NCBI GenBank assembly: GCA_019925095.2 | Contig: CM034392.1 | Span: forward strand, 1,991,501 to 2,055,500 | Length of the DNA stretch: 64,000 nucleotides | Source: Dendrolimus kikuchii | Taxonomy: Eukaryota; Arthropoda; Insecta; Lepidoptera; Lasiocampidae | Direction: 5' to 3' | Shown: positions 40,229-49,284 of the stretch, one piece after another | How positions within the stretch are numbered: position 1 is the stretch's first letter | How the letters are laid out: the number at the start of each line of letters is the position of its first letter | Made by a program: the position numbers and the translations under genes | Notes under the pieces: generated by a model | What the model was told of the DNA's origin: nothing | Database searches by the model: none | Seen by the model: the letters and a program-made list of their open reading frames with translations, nothing else

Positions 40229-40655
40229 TAAATTAATTAATACTTTCGTTTGGGTAAACGGAAAAAGTGGTTTTGTTTGGGTATTTATAAGCTGTTAGTT
40301 CTCACTTGGAAACAAATCGATTATCATGAAATTTGGTATGTAATTTCGTCGATAAACGGGGTAATTGTAAGTTACTTTTATCCCAGAAGAAGGGATAATT
40401 ACTTCCGGATAAGGATAAGCCGTTTTTAAATTGGCAAAAGAACACACATGTTGTATATCCCTAAAGTAAGCCAGTTACGCTTGTATTACGTAGTAGTATC
40501 AGAATTACTGTATTTTAAATACTAGTTTACAATATTTGTTCTTTCATTTATTTATCTGTAATACTATAAAATTCTAAACATGCCGTGTCTGTACATTGAA
40601 GCTATTAAAAAAAACTGAAATAGACTACTTAAACGCGCAAGAACAAGATGCAATT
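40229..40655. other. Mostly unassigned; tSINE-1 fragment
   Basis: About 40440-40492 matches the tSINE-1 3' end in minus orientation (TGTTGTATATCCCTAAAGT, GTTACGCTTGTATTACG). No gene. Confidence 0.45.
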
Positions 40656-40708
40656 TTATAATAAAACTACGTTTTAACAGCGCGGCAATTTATTTGATTT
40701 TTGTTATT

Positions 40709-40746
40709 CCGACGTTTCGGCCACTTTTCAGTGGCCGTGATCACGG
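40709..40746 (-). ncRNA. Hammerhead-like ribozyme motif
   Basis: Same fold as 39764-39801 with intact stem I, core GTGATCA, stem II and GAAACGTC. Confidence 0.55.
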
Positions 40747-40836
40747 AAGACAGAGATGTCATGTGTCAACGAGTATTGTTAAAGTTTTATTTAAATTACC
40801 GCGCTTAAAACCGTTAAAACGTAGTTTTATTATGTA

Positions 40837-41074
40837 CTAGCTGTGCCCGCGACGTCGTTCGCGTGGAATTTGTTTTCAAGACCCCTCCGATTTTGACACA
40901 TTCTTCATTGGTGCTTCGCTCCTATTGGTCTTAGCGTGTTATATAGCTTATAGTCTTCCTCGATAAATGGGCTATTTAAAACTGAAAGAATTTTTCAAAT
41001 CAGACCAGTAGTTCCTGAGATTAGTATGTTCAGTCAAATAAACAAACTCTTCAGCTTTATATATTAGTATATGA
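40837..41074 (-). mobile_element. Helitron HelC, 238 bp, exact boundaries
   Basis: Plus strand CTAGCTGTGCCCGCGACGTC ... TATTAGTATATGA, between A and T of the PLE-H sequence GTA-TAC. On the minus strand: TCATATACTAATATATAAAG to GGGCACAGCTAG. Confidence 0.92.
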
Positions 41075-41100
41075 TACAAGTCGCGAAAACTTAAGAAATG

Positions 41101-41614
41101 TTACAATGCATTTTTTTTTAGATTTCTTGTGCGTTTGGTCGGGATTCACGTATAAACTATTGGACCGATTTCAATGTGGTTTTATAATAAGAAATAAAAT
41201 ATAATGCAACTTAGTCAACGTGTCGTATGAGCTTGGTGATCTCCAAACATTTAGTAACCGCGACTACCTTATTTTAGTTTCCGGAGAAAGGGCAACATGA
41301 GCGCTTCACTGCGCCTGTTTTTGCGCTCTACGACGCACCAGGGCGCCGTGGCGCACACTTTGGGAACCCCTGTCATAGAAAAAAGTTGTTTATGTGGAAT
41401 TCTATTTCAAAAATACTTCAATAAAAAATGTCGAACTAAAAGCAAAATCTTTGAAGAAAAGATTGTGCTATGTTCTTTACATTTTTACCACTTATAGTTT
41501 CAAAATTATTTACAATACGTTCCCTATTCCAGCCAGTGTCGGTACAGAAAACCTCAAGGACCCCTGGCGCTAAAGGTATCTTGAGCTACCTTTACTCTTA
41601 TCGTATTAAAAAAG
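41101..41614. other. Helitron-like remnant and hAT-like terminus
   Basis: About 41130-41215 resembles Helitron interior (TATTGGACCGATTTCAAT). Ending near 41372, the inverse reads CAGGGGTTCCCAAAGTGTG, typical of a hAT end; I did not find its partner. The 66-codon frame at 41297-41497 is unexplained. Confidence 0.35.
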
Positions 41615-41615
41615 C

Positions 41616-42479
41616 ATGTCAAAGAAGCAAGTGAGGTGTGTAAGAATAAGCCTAAATGGCGCTCTGTCGTTCGTGCCTACCCCGCAAGGGAACTGGCGTG
41701 AAGTTATGTATGTATGTATTAAAAAAGCCTTAAGAACAGACGAGCGTGCATAACAAGAGCTATGAATGTCAAAGAAGCAAGTGAAATGTGTAAGAATAAG
41801 CCTAAATGGCGCTCAGTTGCTCGTACCTAACCCGCAAGGGAACTGGCGTGAAGTTATGTATGTATGTATGTATTAAAAAAGCCTTAAGAACAGACGAGCG
41901 TGCATAACAAGAACTATGAACGTCAAAGAAGCAAGTGAAGTGTGTAAGAATAAGCCTAAATGGCGCTCAGTTGCTTGTGCCTACCCCGCAAGGGAACTGG
42001 CGTGAAGTTATGTATGTATGTATTAAAAAAGCCTTAAGAACAGACGAGCGTCCATGACAAGAACTATGAATGTCAAAGAAGCAAGTGAGGTGTGTAAGAA
42101 TAAGCCTGAATGGCACTCTGTTGTTCGTGCCTACCCCGCAAGAGAACTGGCGTGAAGTTATGTATGTATGTATTAAAAAAGCCTTAAGAACAGACGAGCG
42201 TCCATGACAAGAACTATGAATGTCAAAGAAGCAAGTGAGGTGTGTAAGAATAAGCCTGAATGGCACTCTGTTGTTCGTGCCTACCCCGCAAGAGAACTGG
42301 CGTGAAGTTATGTATGTATGTATTAAAAAAGCCTTAAGAACAGACGAGCGTCCATGACAAGAACTATGAATGTCAAAGAAGCAAGTGAGGTGTGTAAGAA
42401 TAAGCCTGAATGGCACTCTATTGTTCGTGCCTACCCCGCAAGGGAACTGGCGTGAGGTTATGTATGTATGTATGTATAA
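41616..42479 (+). repeat. Tandem array of L-ATGT LINE tails, 150-bp unit
   Basis: A partial lead copy (41616-41720), then five units starting GCCTTAAGAACAGACGAGCG at 41727, 41881, 42031, 42181 and 42331 (spacing 154, 150, 150, 150). Each ends with its own ATGT tail plus ATTAAAAAA. Units 3-5 are nearly identical; units 1-2 carry other substitutions. 150 is divisible by 3, so the minus strand has a 189-codon frame (41967-42536) with a 50-residue repeat, an artefact. Confidence 0.95.
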
Positions 42480-42689
42480 TATTTCAAAATATTTCCAATG
42501 AGCCAGACAAATCTGACGGGCCGAACATCGTCCCATGGTTATTTTCCACCTTTGACAGCTGCTACCTGAAAAACGGCCCCGCTTTCAGCTTAGCGAGTAA
42601 TCATTCCTTTCTAAGGTTACATTAAACTACCGATCGTAAGAATTTCATCTTTCCTAAAATCACGTAAGTCTTGGGTGACTGGGATCTCT

Positions 42690-42842
42690 ATCTATAAAGC
42701 ATGCCGCTATAACAACCTTGAGTTGTGTTCCGGGATTAGTAGCCAGGTTCCAATCTTCCTTTAGAGAGCGTTAGCACATCGGGAACACCTTTGATGTTTC
42801 CATCAGGCCGTCTGCCTGTCTGCTGAACTCATGCAATAAACA
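42690..42842 (+). mobile_element. S1 retroposon fragment
   Basis: AAGCATGCCGCTATAACAAC to CTCATGCAATAAACAAAA, with internal deletions. Confidence 0.75.
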
Positions 42843-43318
42843 AAAGTCGCTTAAATTGTTTCTGTATACATAGCTTTCTCCCCAAAGGCAATCTACGACA
42901 ACATGAAAGTTTTATCCAACAAAGCTGAACGTATCATCACGCTTGCGTACGTCTGATAAAGGAGATGAGAGGATCCATTACGTTTCAAATGTTCGATATG
43001 AGTGTGTATAAATTTGAAATCAACTCCGTCCCAGTTCGCTCTCATATCTTGTATAAACATGAAAACTTTCTCAAATCGCCGTCCGGGGCATCTGATCGCT
43101 GTTCTGTCAATAATTGATAATGGATGACGTCATTACGTCACTTGTGATTGATTGGTTCCGGTGCATCCCTCCCCCCGCTGTCCCCGAGGAGGCCCAAATG
43201 CCTTGGCACATTTAAAATGATATGGGTCATGTTCACCTCCATTATAGTTGAAGACTATCGATATTAAATTTTGGACTACTTAGAACCTTCAGCTGATTTT
43301 GCGATCCGAATTTTCATA
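42843..43318. other. Unassigned stretch
   Basis: No gene or recognised repeat. A GC-rich patch near 43150-43205. Confidence 0.4.
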
Positions 43319-43387
43319 GACCGAGATCCGGCTGCAAGATTACTACGTTCGTGTGTTATTTAATTAAAGTCTAGTTTTTATAGATAA

Positions 43388-43709
43388 CTAGCGGCCCCGG
43401 CAGACGTTGTCCTGCTCTGAAAAAATAAAAATCTAGAACCCGATCCCCGCGCCACCTACCGGTTCCAATTGTGGATTTAAACCATCCGGAAACCCACTCA
43501 AACACACAAGAACAAAATCAGTTGATTAGGAGGATTCTAGAGCCCGATCTCAGCGCCACCTACCGGTTCCAACGGGATAAATAGTATCCTATGTCCGTCT
43601 CCTGGTTCTAAGCTACCTCCCCACCAATTTTCAGCCAAATCGATACAGCCGTTCTTGAGTTATAAATAGTGTAATTAACACGACTTTCTTTTATATATAA
43701 GTATATAGA
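43388..43709 (-). mobile_element. Helitron HelB in FB
   Basis: CTAGCGGCCCCGGCAGACGT to AAGTATATAGA, between A and T. Same layout as 4228-4543. Confidence 0.87.
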
Positions 43710-43851
43710 TTATATGTGGGGGAATACATAGTTGCTAGGTTGCCTATAAAAATGTGGCTGCTAGTATTATTAATTAAAATAATATTAGGTTGATATTTTG
43801 GGAGAAATTTCATTCAATTGTTTTTAAAATAAGTTATATTTTAATTATTTT

Positions 43852-44161
43852 TTTTTAAATTGCAGTAGTTCAGCAGACAGGCAGACGGCCCACTTGATGG
43901 AAAGCGGTTACCATCGCCTATGGACATTTGCAACACCAAAGGTGCTATAAATGCGCTGCTGCTCTCTTAAAGACTGGAACCTGGTCACTAATGCCGGAAT
44001 ACAACACAAGGTTGTTATGGCGGCATACGCTAGATCAGGGGTGGTCGCCATCCAGTCGAGTAAATACCCTACCACCTGGCTGTGGGCCGTTTAGACGTCT
44101 CTTACGACAGGCCGCTAGGCCGCAGGAACTTGTATTCTTTCTCCATTCCTGCACGGATAAA
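43852..44161 (-). mobile_element. S1 retroposon, long form, in FB
   Basis: Tail TTTTTTTTAAATTGCAGTAGTTC; head CATTCCTGCACGGATAAAA. Confidence 0.87.
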
Positions 44162-44440
44162 ATATATCACGTTAACTTTTTTTCTGTGTATGATGGAATA
44201 AGGTTGCCTATGTAAAAGTTGCCCCAAAAAGGGGTTGCCAGCTATTAAAAATAGCGCGCTATGAGGAACGCTACGCTGCGTTACGCTAACGAGGGACGTA
44301 GCGCGTTAACTCTTTTTCACTCCAATTTATCTTTAACAGCTGGCGCCTAGTCAGCTTAGACTGCCCTATTCGCGATCACTTTTACATAGGCAACCATCCA
44401 CAGACCCAGTCCATCATACACAGAAAAAAATCAGCTATAA

Positions 44441-44652
44441 TCTTAATATACATATATAAATTACGTGCCACGTTGTTTGCCCGCCATGGACTCCTAAACT
44501 ACTTGACCGATTTTAATCAAATTTGCACACCGTGTGCAGTTTGATCCGACTTGAAAGATAGGATAGCTTACATTTGGACCCGGTAGGTGGCGCTGGAATC
44601 GGGTTTTAAATTTTATTTCTTCAGGGCAGAACAACGTCTGTCGGGACAGCAG
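44441..44652 (+). mobile_element. Helitron HelA, first of tandem pair, in FB
   Basis: TCTTAATATACATATATAAA to GTCGGGACAGCAG; the CTAG terminus has lost its T. The next base starts another HelA. Confidence 0.87.
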
Positions 44653-44864
44653 TCTTAATATATATAAAATACGTGTCACGTTGTTTGTCCGCGATGGACT
44701 CCTAAACTACATGACCGATTTTAATCAAATTTGCACGCCGTGTGCAGTTTGATCCAACTTGAAAGATAGGATAGCTTACAACCGTTGGAACTCGTAGGTG
44801 GCGCTGAGATCGGGTTCTAAATTTTATTTCTTCAGGGCAGAACAACGTCTGCCGCGACAGCTAG
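44653..44864 (+). mobile_element. Helitron HelA, second of tandem pair, in FB
   Basis: TCTTAATATATATAAAATAC to GCCGCGACAGCTAG. It differs from its neighbour at many sites, e.g. CAACCGTTGGAACTCGTAGG instead of CATTTGGACCCGGTAGG, so it is not a fresh duplicate. Confidence 0.87.
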
Positions 44865-45047
44865 TTTGATATATAATTTATTTTAAAAACAAATGATTTT
44901 TTTTTTACAAAATATCAAAGTAATATTATTTAATTAAAAATACTAGCGGCCACATTTTTATAGCCAACCTAGCAATTATGTATTCCCCAAATATAATTAT
45001 GTCTAAAAACTTGATATGAATTAAATAACAGATGAACGTAGTAATCT

Positions 45048-45354
45048 TTTATCCGTGCAGGAACGGAGAAAGAATACAATTTCCTGCGGCCGGGCGGCCT
45101 GTCGTAAGAGGCGACTAAACAACCCACAGCCAGGTGGTAGGGCATTTGCCCGACTGGATGGCTACCACCTCTGGTCTAGGGTATGCCGCCATAACAACCT
45201 TGAGTTGTGTTCCGGCATTAGTGACCAGGTTCCAGTTCCCCTTAAGAGAGCAGCAGCGCATTTGTAGCACCTTTGATGTTGCAAGTGTCCATAGGCGACT
45301 GTCAAGTGGGCCGTCTGCCTGTCTGCTGATCTCCTGCAATAAAAAAAAAAAAAA
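45048..45354 (+). mobile_element. S1 retroposon, long form, in FB
   Basis: TTTATCCGTGCAGGAACGG to CTCCTGCAATAAAAAAAAAA. It splits the FB phrase AATCTTGCAGCC, leaving CTT on both sides. Confidence 0.88.
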
Positions 45355-45375
45355 ACTTGCAGCCGGATCTCGGTC

Positions 45376-45725
45376 TATCAGTATGTTGCTGTCGTTTAAT
45401 TCTGACTTTAATTTACTTTTTTTTTTCAGCTGCAACTTCACTAATTCTATAATTTGTTTAGATTTAAAAAAGGTTGAGCCATAAAAATTATTTAAAATAA
45501 AAAAATCTATCAAAAAAGAAGCCGACGTTAAGAATAACAAAAAAGCAAAAATGAAATTTACATGGAACTATATTGGACCTATACTGAAACCAGCGCAAAA
45601 AAAAAACACCAATATCGGTTCAGAAACAGATGGTATGGCTGAACATACTATTATTAACACTTATTCGTAGTAGTGCCACCTATAATTGTACTATTGTTAT
45701 ATTTGCGGGTAGTTATGTTTACTAA
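45376..45725. other. Unassigned AT-rich stretch
   Basis: No gene. Confidence 0.4.
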
Positions 45726-45961
45726 TCCTATACTAATATATAAAGTTGAAGAGTTTGTTTGTTTGAACGCGCTAATCTCAGAAACTACTGGTCTGATTTG
45801 AAAAATTCTTTCAGTGTTAGATAGCCTATTTATCGAGGAATGCTATAGGCTATATATCATCACGCTAAGATTAATAGGAACGGAGCACCAATGAAGAATG
45901 TTTCAAAATCGGCGGGTTTTAAAAACGATTTCCACGCGGACGACGTCGCGGGCACAGTTAG
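45726..45961 (+). mobile_element. Helitron HelC
   Basis: TCCTATACTAATATATAAAG to CGGGCACAGTTAG (CTAG changed to TTAG). Length and interior match 40837-41074. Confidence 0.82.
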
Positions 45962-46189
45962 TCGAATATAAAAGCGAGCGGGCGTAGTTTCTCACTTCGG
46001 CTTTGGTCGGACGCACATTTTTTTATATTAATTCATTAACAAAAACATTTCTGTCTGAATATTAATACGTAGTCATAATTACCTTTATTAAAATTTCAAA
46101 TTTATAATAAATATTATTAATTTTACAAAAATATGTCGATATGAAGGCATTTTTACATAATCATGTATCACATGTCATAGTAGTTTAGG
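45962..46189. other. Unassigned stretch
   Basis: No gene. Confidence 0.4.
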
Positions 46190-46735
46190 GATGTCACGTA
46201 GCGGTGTGTAACTCCTGAGTGATTAACTCAAAAGATATATATATCCGACGTGAAGAGTGTTTAGATCTGTATATCACTTGCGTTCAAAATGTGTCTTTAT
46301 ATCTTTAACTCTTTAGTTCATTCCTGTTCCACACGATGACTATAGTCCGAATGAGAAGAAACTAGACTAAAAAGAAAAGAGAAAGAATGATTAGCTGATT
46401 AGCGTAGCTAGAACAGGAAACCGAATATAATACCAAGCCAAAATAAATCGTAACACTATAGTTTTATGGTGTAATTTTGTTCTAATGTAATTAATTTTAT
46501 TATATTTTTTCTCTCTATTTGTTTATATTTTTTTCATATCAGTTAACAGTATTCAATATATCACTCACAGATAATAACTCATCTTGTCTGCAATTGACAG
46601 TGACACTATTCGCTGTAAAGATAAAGAGTTAAAGATATAAAACAATGATATATATCTTTGTATCAAAAAGATATATATCACTCTTTTCTTCTTGGTGAGT
46701 GATTTTTCCCATGACTAATGTCACGACTAAGCAGA
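46190..46735. repeat. Possible nested-inverted-repeat element
   Basis: TATATCTTTAACTCTTTAG near 46300 is inverted as AAAGAGTTAAAGATATA near 46624; GATATATATATCC near 46233 and AAAGATATATATCACT near 46666 also face each other. No tight termini or TSD. Confidence 0.35.
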
Positions 46736-47070
46736 GGAGCGAGATGGAATGCTTACCTGTCTCAAAGGAAGATTTTCCAGCGAAGCTATTGCTGTGCCTC
46801 GCAGGCCTAGGCCCATGTATTATTGTTGGAAAATTGTATAAATTCTTTGTACGTTTCGGGAATTGTTTGCGACTTCAATTATTGTACAGCGCCATCTATT
46901 GGCTTGTAAATAATACACTACAGTAGCGTCCTATGATATCTAATGGTTGTGCGAGAATCATAACTTATATTATAATTAATTGTACTTTAAATCGGAATTC
47001 TTCTGAATTCAAATTAAACAGTTCTACGTCTTTCGTCATATAAATCCTGCACTAACAATACCTACATCTA
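46736..47070. other. Unassigned stretch
   Basis: The 75-codon frame 46699-46926 is not recognised. No supportable gene. Confidence 0.35.
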
Positions 47071-47266
47071 TCTTATAAAAATGAATCGTAAAAATGTATA
47101 TATGCGCATAACTTGAGAACGACTTTACCGATTTTGATGATTTTTTTTGTACGTGTTTCAGTGGATACTCAGATTATTTAGATCCACGATTGTAACGGGT
47201 AGGTTGCGCTGGGATCGAATTCTAGATATTTATTTTACAGGGCAGGATGTCTGCCGGGACCTCTAG
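47071..47266 (+). mobile_element. Helitron (HelA/HelB relative)
   Basis: TCTTATAAAAATGAATCG to CTGCCGGGACCTCTAG, hairpin GGGCAGGATGTCTGCC, core GGTAGGTTGCGCTGGGATCG. Non-autonomous. Confidence 0.78.
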
Positions 47267-47569
47267 TAAAAAATATTTACAAGACACGACAAATTGCCAA
47301 CCGCCTCATTTTTATAAAGTTGGTTAATAATAACTTACAACGCTCTAAAATATGCTCAAAACTATACTTGGCATTCATCGGAATTAATTCAGTCGTTTTA
47401 TCTGTCCCGTACGCGTCATGTTAATCCTCCTATTGTCTTGTTAAACAACGTCGTGATGGACAAACGACGGCTTAGGTCGACGATGCGACTGGACGGCTCT
47501 GCCATTTGTCATTGTGTACACGCCCTTATTGTTACCTACACCATAGAAGTATTAAGTAGACTGGCGAGT
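47267..47569. other. Unassigned stretch
   Basis: No gene. Confidence 0.4.
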
Positions 47570-47957
47570 AAATCTTTTGGCTGATTTATTTTGCGTGCGA
47601 GGGTGGATGAGGGCTTACTCCATCCAGCCCAGCTCCTCCAGGAAGTCCACCAGCTTCTTGACGTTGCTGAAGACTTCTCGGAGGCTACCTGGGGCGTCCA
47701 GATACTTCGCCCTGTATTGGGCCACCTCTCCGCATTCAAGCAGGACATGGGCGGCTGTTTCTTCTTCCTCCAAGCATGCTCTGCACGGGGGGCTGTCGGT
47801 GACACCTATATTGGAGAGATGTCTGTTAAAATTGCCATGTCCAGTGGCTGCACTAATAACTAGTCTCAGCCGGGACCGACTGAGCTTTAAGATATTCCTG
47901 GAGAAACGCAGGTTTACTCGAGGCGTTGCCAGCTTGGCTTGCCTGCAATCCTCCAGG
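47570..47957 (-). pseudogene. LINE ORF2 C-terminus with CCHC motif
   Basis: The minus strand encodes KFLEDCRQAKLATPRVNLRF, LVISAATGHGNFNRHLSNIG, CRACLEEEETAAHVLLEC and VDFLEELGWME, stop at 47615. C-x2-C-x(8-9)-H-x4-C after a TGH..NRHL..IG segment is the end of ORF2 in several LINE clades with RNase H. No break in ~113 residues. The open frame continues through the adjoining S1 only by chance. Confidence 0.85.
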
Positions 47958-48247
47958 AATTTCCTGCGGCCGGGTGGCCTGTCGTAAGAGGCGACTAAAC
48001 AATCCACAGCCAGGTGGTAGGGCATTTGCCCGACTGGATGGCTACCACCCCTGGGCTAGAGCATGCCGCCATAACAACTTTGAGTTGTGTTCCGGCATTA
48101 GTAACCAGGTTCCAGACTCACTTAAGAGAGCAGCAGCGCATTTGTAGCACCTTTGGTGTTGCAAATGTCCATAGGCGATGGTTACCGCTTTCTATCCAGT
48201 GGGCCGTCTGCCTGTCTGTTGAACTTCTGCAATAAAAAAAAAAAAAA
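47958..48247 (+). mobile_element. S1 retroposon, head-truncated long form
   Basis: Starts AATTTCCTGCGGCCGGGTGG, at the broken end of the LINE fragment; tail CTTCTGCAATAAAAAAAAAA. Confidence 0.87.
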
Positions 48248-48325
48248 AGCACCAATGAAAAATGTTTCAAAATCAGGGGGTTTTGAAAACAAATTCCACG
48301 TGAACGACGTCGCGGGCTCAACTAG
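48248..48325 (+). mobile_element. Helitron HelC 3' end
   Basis: AGCACCAATGAAAAATGTTT to CGCGGGCTCAACTAG. It joins the S1 poly(A), so S1 probably entered the Helitron and the 5' part was lost. Confidence 0.75.
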
Positions 48326-48349
48326 TTGTAATACACTTTTTACAAGCTT

Positions 48350-48610
48350 TTATTTAACTTGCAATGGATGTACCTATGTATGTATAATATGTAAGTTCCG
48401 GTGGAATCTTGCAAGTTAAATTTGTCCAACTTCCCGGTTTCCGATTGAGCTGAAATTTTGCACGCATATGTGTATCGCGTGACAATGCAATAATATGGTA
48501 CCATGAAGCTGATCTGATGATGGAGTCGGAAGGTGGCCATAGGAACTCCTGTACTAAACAAGACAGACCCGTCGTGTTTGGGCTCGTTTTACTTGTATTG
48601 GCTAACACTC
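48350..48610 (-). mobile_element. Retroposon family E
   Basis: Inverse of 33290-33612: ATTTGCAAG-type end, TTCCCGGTTTCCGATTGAGC, GATGGAGTCGGAAGGTGGCC. Confidence 0.65.
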
Positions 48611-48882
48611 TGCGGCTACGTGATAATAAAAAACTTAAAAAAAAAAATTATTTAAAGGCTTCATCTGCGTTATTGTTAAAGATTTAGGCTGTCTCACGAA
48701 GATATGGCGATGGGTTCAATGCTTTATTTGAGATGCGAGATTATTAATGACATTACATTTTGAAAGATAACGTATATGTATACAATAATGAGGCTATTCG
48801 TTAACGGCGTTATTTTTTAACGCTTTAAATAAGGCTAATTTGGAAACAGCCTAAAACTTTAACATCATCGGTAATAAACAAC
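48611..48882. other. Unassigned stretch
   Basis: No gene. A-rich run near 48628-48645. Confidence 0.4.
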
Positions 48883-49250
48883 AACGGCCTCTATGTTTGA
48901 GCGGGCTAAGCCTTTTTTATTTTTATTGCCTGAAGTAGGCAAACAGGTAGAAGGCCCACGTGGTGGAAAGTGGTTACCGTCGCCTATACACGTTTGCAAC
49001 ACCAGGGGTGTCGCCAACGCATTGCCAACCGCTAAGAAAGGGGAAAACCTTTGTCGACTGACTTCACTGCAACGCAGAGGCTCCGGGTTCGATTTCTGGT
49101 ATGGTAAATTTCGGAAACGAATTTTCTCCGTTACCTGCAATAGTCTGGGTGTCTGGGATCGGCCCCAGAGTAGTCCGTTGTATATTACCAATAACACAAG
49201 CGTAACTTGCTTAATTTGGGGATATACGATATGTGTGTTTGTCTGAAAGA
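48883..49250 (+). mobile_element. tSINE-1, interrupted by a LINE tail
   Basis: Head AACGGCCTCTATGTTTGAGC GGGCTAAGCC, then a minus Jockey-type tail (48911-49040), then CTTTGTCGACTGACTTCACTG, B box GGTTCGATTTC and the tSINE-1 body. The inserted tail separates the A and B boxes. Confidence 0.8.
48911..49040 (-). mobile_element. Jockey-type LINE 3' tail in tSINE-1
   Basis: Hairpin tail GCCTACTTCAGGCAATAAAA on the minus strand, preceded by GGCGACGGTAACCACTTTCC and TTGGCAATGCGTTGGCGACA. 5'-truncated, non-coding. Confidence 0.78.
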
Positions 49251-49284
49251 AGATATTTATTTCTAAATATGCGACACTTAACAA

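Larger units (their letters stand above)
40656..41100 (-). mobile_element. PLE-H copy with inverted terminal piece, split by HelC
   Basis: Minus-oriented PLE-H (TAATAAAACTACGTTTTAAC, ribozyme motif, GTGTCAACGAGTATTGTTAA) then directly the inverted terminus AATTACCGCGCTTAAAACCG...TTTTATTATGTA. A Helitron (40837-41074) interrupts it; TACAAGTCGCGAAAACTTAA resumes after. Uninterrupted copies read TTATTATGTATACAAGTCGC there, giving an exact empty site. Confidence 0.75.
43319..45375. mobile_element. FB foldback element expanded by five insertions
   Basis: Ends GACCGAGATCCGGCTGCAAG and CTTGCAGCCGGATCTCGGTC with TA on each side, matching 28398-29042. The inner FB pieces are recognisable in order between HelB (43388-43709), S1 (43852-44161), two HelA (44441-44864) and S1 (45048-45354). 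Removing these leaves roughly the 645-bp element. Confidence 0.87.

Noticed and set aside
41616..42479. CRISPR-like array (regular repeats with short spacers)
   Set aside because: Units are contiguous LINE fragments with no unique spacers; the sequence is eukaryotic.
41967..42536. 189-codon minus-strand frame with 50-residue repeats
   Set aside because: Antisense of the tandem LINE-tail array; 150-bp period divisible by 3 keeps it open.
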